A stretch of 64,000 bases of DNA from Halobaculum sp. MBLA0143. GTDB lineage: Archaea > Halobacteriota > Halobacteria > Halobacteriales > Haloferacaceae. The notes under the pieces were generated by a model. That model saw nothing but the letters and a program-made list of their open reading frames with translations, ran no database searches and was not told where the DNA came from. Position numbers and translations under genes: made by a program. This document shows positions 60,734 through 64,000 of the stretch, in pieces; positions within the stretch are counted from its first letter, which is position 1; each line of letters begins with the position of its first letter. The stretch is from positions 124,001-188,000 of the forward strand of contig NZ_JBGKAC010000001.1 in assembly GCF_041361465.1 (NCBI RefSeq), written 5' to 3'.

Positions 60734-62275
60734 GTGTCGGTCGTGACGTTCCGCGTCGACCTCCGGACGACGGCGAGCGTGCTCGGACGGGTGCTCCAGT
60801 ACCTCGCGGTGCCGGTGGTGTTCCCGTTGACGATCGCCGTCTACTACGGCGAGAGTCTACTCCCGTTCGTGGCGACCATCGTCGTCGCGGTCGTCGTCGG
60901 TACGGCGCTGTCACGTCTCGATCCAGACCCGGACCTGGACGCGCCCGAGGGGTTCCTGTTCGTCGGGCTGACGTGGCTCGTCGTCCCGCTCGTCGGGACC
61001 ATCCCCTACCTCGTCGCCGGGGAGGGGACGATCGCGGCGTTCCCGAACGCGTTGTTCGAGGCGATGAGTGGCTTCACCACGACCGGCGCGACCGTGCTCG
61101 GCGACATCTCCGTCGACACGCACGGTCGTGCAGTGCTCATGTGGCGACAGCTCACCCAGTGGCTCGGTGGGATGGGAATCGTCGTCCTGATGGTGGCGAT
61201 TCTCCCCGAACTCGGCGCCGGCGGTGCCCAGCTCGTCGAGTCGGAGTCGCCGGGACTGGAACTGGACAAGCTCACCCCACGGATCGCCGAGACGGCGCGA
61301 GCGCTGTGGCTGTTGTACGTCTTCCTGACGGCCATCCTGGCCGGGCTCCTCTACCTCCTCCACCTCCTCGGGCTGGCGGACGGGATGACCCTCTACAACG
61401 CCGTCGCGCACGCCTTGACGACGATGCCGACCGGCGGCTTCTCGCCGGAGGCCCGGAGTATCGAGGCGTTCTCGCCGGCGGTCCAGTGGGTGATCACCCT
61501 GTTCATGGTCGTCGCGGGAACGAACTTCGCGTTGCTGTGGCGGGTACGGGCGGGTGACCCCGACCGACTCCTCCGCAACGAGGAGTTCCGGACGTACCTC
61601 GCGGCCGTCGCCGGGGTCGCCGTCGTCGCGGCGACGTTGCTCGTCACCGGCGCCGGGCTGGCCCGGACGCCGACCGGCGTGCCGGCGATCGTCGGCAACG
61701 TGGAGCGAGCGCTCCGGCACGGACTGTTCCAGGCGGCAGCCATCGTCACGACGACGGGCTACGCCAGCATGGACTTCAACACCTGGAGTGCGCCCGCGAA
61801 GTACCTCCTGTTGGCGGCGATGTTCCTCGGCGGCTCCGCCGGCTCCGCGGCCGGCTCGGTGAAGATCGTCCGCTGGGTCGTCGGGGTGAAGACGGCCGTC
61901 CGGGAGCTGTTCACCACCGGCCGCCCGGACGCCATCCGACCGGTCCGGACTAGCGGCGAGGTGGTCGACGAGGCGACGATCCGGGGGATCTTCGCCTTCC
62001 TCTTCCTGTTCGTCGTCACCTTCGCCGTCTCGACGCTGTTGTTGTTCCTCGACGCCGTCGGCACTGGGCTGGATCTCTCCGTACTGGAGGCTGCGAGCGC
62101 CACTGTCGCCATCCTGGGCAACGTGGGCCCGGGATTCGGCGCGGTCGGCCCGATGAACGGCTACACGGACTTCTCCACCCAGTCGAAGCTGTTCATGGTG
62201 TTGTTGATGTGGATCGGACGCCTGGAGATCGTCTCCGTGCTCGTCCTACTGACGCCCTCGTTCTGGCGGACGTAG
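60734..62275 (+). CDS. trkH: TrkH/KtrB-family potassium uptake protein
   Basis: The 513-residue membrane protein imports potassium, the main osmolyte of salt-in haloarchaea. Four pore-loop repeats are visible with the selectivity glycines: MSGFTTTGATV, TTMPTGGFSPEA, VTTTGYASMDF and LGNVGPGFGAVG. Its regulatory partner TrkA (RCK/NAD-binding) is not next to it. A GTG nine bases into the gene is an alternative start. The convergent MFS gene ends 35 bases later. Confidence 0.93.
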   Translation: MSVVTFRVDLRTTASVLGRVLQYLAVPVVFPLTIAVYYGESLLPFVATIVVAVVVGTALSRLDPDPDLDAPEGFLFVGLTWLVVPLVGTIPYLVAGEGTIAAFPNALFEAMSGFTTTGATVLGDISVDTHGRAVLMWRQLTQWLGGMGIVVLMVAILPELGAGGAQLVESESPGLELDKLTPRIAETARALWLLYVFLTAILAGLLYLLHLLGLADGMTLYNAVAHALTTMPTGGFSPEARSIEAFSPAVQWVITLFMVVAGTNFALLWRVRAGDPDRLLRNEEFRTYLAAVAGVAVVAATLLVTGAGLARTPTGVPAIVGNVERALRHGLFQAAAIVTTTGYASMDFNTWSAPAKYLLLAAMFLGGSAGSAAGSVKIVRWVVGVKTAVRELFTTGRPDAIRPVRTSGEVVDEATIRGIFAFLFLFVVTFAVSTLLLFLDAVGTGLDLSVLEAASATVAILGNVGPGFGAVGPMNGYTDFSTQSKLFMVLLMWIGRLEIVSVLVLLTPSFWRT

Positions 62276-62310
62276 TCGTCACGTGGGCGTCTCGCTGCGC
62301 GCTCCCGGCC

Positions 62311-63561
62311 TCACGCGGCCATCGTAGTGTCGAGTCGCCCGCGCGCGACCCACCCCACCGCGAGCAGGACGCCGCCGGCGACGGCGAACCCGGCTGCCGG
62401 GGAGACGCGGGCGGCGAGCCAGCCGCCGCCGAGGTACGCCAGCGGGAACGGCAGTTGGTACAGCGCGTTCGCCGCGCCAACGACGGTGCCGCGGTCGCGT
62501 TCCGGCACGCTCGCTTGCAGGACGCTGTCCGTCGGGACGTTGAACGCCGGCTGTGTCGCGCCGACGACGGCGGCCGCGACGGCCGCGGCCGCGAGCCCGA
62601 CGGTCGTGCCGCCGCCGACGGCGACGACCGCGGCGAGTCCGAGGGTTGCGAGTCCGCAAGCGACGACCCCGCCCGCGAGGGCGGCCGTCCGGTCCCAGTC
62701 GGCACGGGCGACGACCCCGTTGCCCAGGAGTTTGCCCGCCTCGAACCCGACGAGCAGCACGGTGTACGCGAGCGCCGCCTCGAACGTCGCCGCTCCCAAC
62801 GCCGCGAAGAACAGACTGTACGCGGGCATCACGAGGTTGATCCCGACGGCGACGGCGACGAGCACCGCGAGCGGGCCACGGAGGTAGCCCACGCCCGTCC
62901 GGGTCCGCGACAGCAACGCCCGAGGGCGCAAGCCCGGGCCCGTCTCGTCGGAGTCGCTCGTCTCGTCGCGCCCGTCGGCCCGCCCGGGTGGGAGCGCCGC
63001 CAACGGGACGGCCCCGACGAGTGCGGCGGCGCCGGCGACGCCCAGCGCGGTCGTCGCCGTCGTCGCGGCGGTGAGGAGCCCGCCGGCCAGCAGGACCACC
63101 ACCTGCGTCGCCGCGTCCGTGCCGTGGACGACGGCGTTGGCGGCGTCCAAGTCCGTGACCAACTCCGGCAGCCACGCCTGACGGGCGACGTGGTGGAGGA
63201 ACTGCCCGACGCCGAGCACGACCACGACGGCGTACACCGCCGGCAGTGACAGCGCTCCGACGGCCGCCAACGCCGGCAGCGCGACGAGCCCGCCGCCGAA
63301 CAGGATCACTCCGGCCGCGACCACTCGGCGGCGCGGGAGGTGGTCGACGAGCGAACCGACGACCGGCGCCAGCAGCGCGTCGACGGAGCCCAGAGCCAGC
63401 GTCGCGCCGAGTTGGAGCGGCGACCCGGTCCGGCTCACGACGAGCCACGGCAACGCGACCCGCCGGAGCCCCGCCGCCAGCCTGACCGCGAGGCCGACGG
63501 TCCACAGCAGCGCGAACGAGCGTCGTCGTCGGAACAGCGAACGCAGCCACACGCGAACCAC
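62311..63561 (-). CDS. MFS transporter
   Basis: The 416-residue protein has about 12 membrane helices in two halves, joined by an acidic loop (DGRDETSDSDE) near the middle. The MFS motif A-like VDHLPRRRVVAAG follows helix 2, and VPERDRGTVVGAANAL lies in the second half, as in drug/multi-substrate exporters. Its substrate is unknown. The GTG at 63561 was chosen because TCAAATC with a BRE-like CGAAACGG sits 24-30 bases upstream; further upstream in-frame sequence is not family-like. Confidence 0.87.
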   Translation of the reverse strand: MVRVWLRSLFRRRRSFALLWTVGLAVRLAAGLRRVALPWLVVSRTGSPLQLGATLALGSVDALLAPVVGSLVDHLPRRRVVAAGVILFGGGLVALPALAAVGALSLPAVYAVVVVLGVGQFLHHVARQAWLPELVTDLDAANAVVHGTDAATQVVVLLAGGLLTAATTATTALGVAGAAALVGAVPLAALPPGRADGRDETSDSDETGPGLRPRALLSRTRTGVGYLRGPLAVLVAVAVGINLVMPAYSLFFAALGAATFEAALAYTVLLVGFEAGKLLGNGVVARADWDRTAALAGGVVACGLATLGLAAVVAVGGGTTVGLAAAAVAAAVVGATQPAFNVPTDSVLQASVPERDRGTVVGAANALYQLPFPLAYLGGGWLAARVSPAAGFAVAGGVLLAVGWVARGRLDTTMAA

Positions 63562-63584
63562 CCGCGGGCCGTTCGCCCGACCCC

Positions 63585-63599
63585 GATTTGACCGTTTCG
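63585..63599 (-). promoter_or_regulatory. Promoter of the MFS transporter gene
   Basis: On the minus strand CGAAACGGTCAAATC has a BRE-like CGAAAC and TCAAATC 24-30 bases before the GTG at 63561. Confidence 0.45.
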
Positions 63600-63693
63600 A
63601 CGGTGTGTGAGTCTGGAACACGGCGACGGCGGCGAACGTCGGCCGTCCGGCGGGACGGGGGACTTTTGTCCCGGCCGCGTGAAGTGTCGTCTC

Positions 63694-64000
63694 GTGACAG
63701 ACGGGGGCGTCGACGAGGAGACTGCCGGCGGACGAGCCGACGGCCCGACGGCCGATCAGGTGGCCGAGTTGGCCGAGCGTGACTGGCGAGCGGCGCTGGC
63801 GGCCACGGGAGAGCTCGTCGGCCCGATCACTGACGAGATCATCCGGACCCACGGCGACCGCGGCCGTCGCGCCATCGAGGCGGTGTCGGAGCTCCGGGTG
63901 AAGCAGTACCGCGACTTCACGGTCGTCGTCGGCCACCACGAGGAACACGTCGTCGAGGACGGGGGCTGTGACTGTGCCGACGCCGCCTACAACCTCGACC
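63694..64000 (+). CDS. Conserved haloarchaeal protein, 3' end outside window
   Basis: A GTG at 63694 starts an uninterrupted acidic frame to the right edge, at least 102 residues. It has a helical segment (QVAELAERDWRAALAATGE), DEIIRTHGDRGRRAIEAVSE, then YRDFTVVVGHHEEHVVEDG and CDC, where a metal-binding or SWIM-type cysteine motif may start. ACTTTTGTC about 30 bases upstream, inside a GGGAC/GTCCC hairpin (63659-63672), may be its promoter. Function unknown. Confidence 0.7.
   Translation, partial: MTDGGVDEETAGGRADGPTADQVAELAERDWRAALAATGELVGPITDEIIRTHGDRGRRAIEAVSELRVKQYRDFTVVVGHHEEHVVEDGGCDCADAAYNLD

Noticed and set aside
1-64000. CRISPR arrays, insertion sequences, integrated phage
   Set aside because: No regularly spaced identical repeats, transposase motifs or phage structural genes were seen on either strand.

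Overview
This window looks like a piece of a haloarchaeal (class Halobacteria) main chromosome. The DNA is very GC-rich with strong third-position G/C, and the proteins are loaded with Asp and Glu. Many genes have no Shine-Dalgarno and instead a TATA-like element 25-30 bases before a start codon, as expected for leaderless transcripts. The gene content is also diagnostic: an RPA plus RPA-associated pair, a HalX response regulator, CofH for coenzyme F420, NADH dehydrogenase with NuoJ split in two, trpDFEG, Cdc48 and an archaeal pilus ATPase/membrane pair. I cannot name the genus from sequence alone.

Layout. 1-3100: a type IV pilus-type ATPase (cut by the window edge) and its membrane partner. 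3100-5620: serA and serB, divergent, for serine biosynthesis. 6040-10200: an archaea-specific SF2 helicase, a HalX response regulator and two unknown proteins. 10365-14870: surE, a repeat-rich gap with a nested palindrome, a Cys-containing small protein, the rpa/rpap pair and two small conserved genes. 14983-18630: tRNA-His followed directly by a single-chain type IIG restriction-modification enzyme. 18610-24870: site-2 protease with CBS domains, cupin, pyrD, an AbrB-like protein, a lipoprotein, an acyl-CoA carboxylase with an unusual N-terminal extension, and DoxX. 24866-27830: divergent MaoC hydratase and CitE-like lyase, then glutamate dehydrogenase. 28095-34163: nuoJ1-J2-K-L-M-N. 34438-40619: a small protein translationally coupled to cdc48, then a four-gene DUF58 membrane operon ending in a hairpin plus T-run. 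40674-44301: cofH, two small genes, a family-4 uracil-DNA glycosylase and a methyltransferase. 44422-48412: trpDFEG behind three helically phased GTACA motifs.

48413-52290 is the most accessory-looking part. It has lower GC, a divergent DUF7718-like/winged-helix gene pair, a small membrane protein, an arginine-deiminase-family enzyme and a second, collapsed copy of the gene pair. After it come ADP-forming acyl-CoA synthetase with a P-loop/DRTGG partner, a class V aminotransferase, a 68-residue secreted peptide in an AT-rich pocket, ADP-ribosylglycohydrolase, an M24-fold protein that has lost metal ligands, a HAD-fold protein that has lost catalytic residues, TrkH, an MFS permease and a gene cut by the right edge.

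The most unusual signals are the trp operator array (44384-44419), the double-deletion relic of the DUF7718/winged-helix locus (51661-52072 against 48596-49523), the secreted peptide gene (56906-57112), and the possible fusion of an epsilon/PccX-like segment to an acyl-CoA carboxyltransferase. No CRISPR array, insertion sequence or intact prophage was seen. Domain names come from memory of the families; no searches were run.
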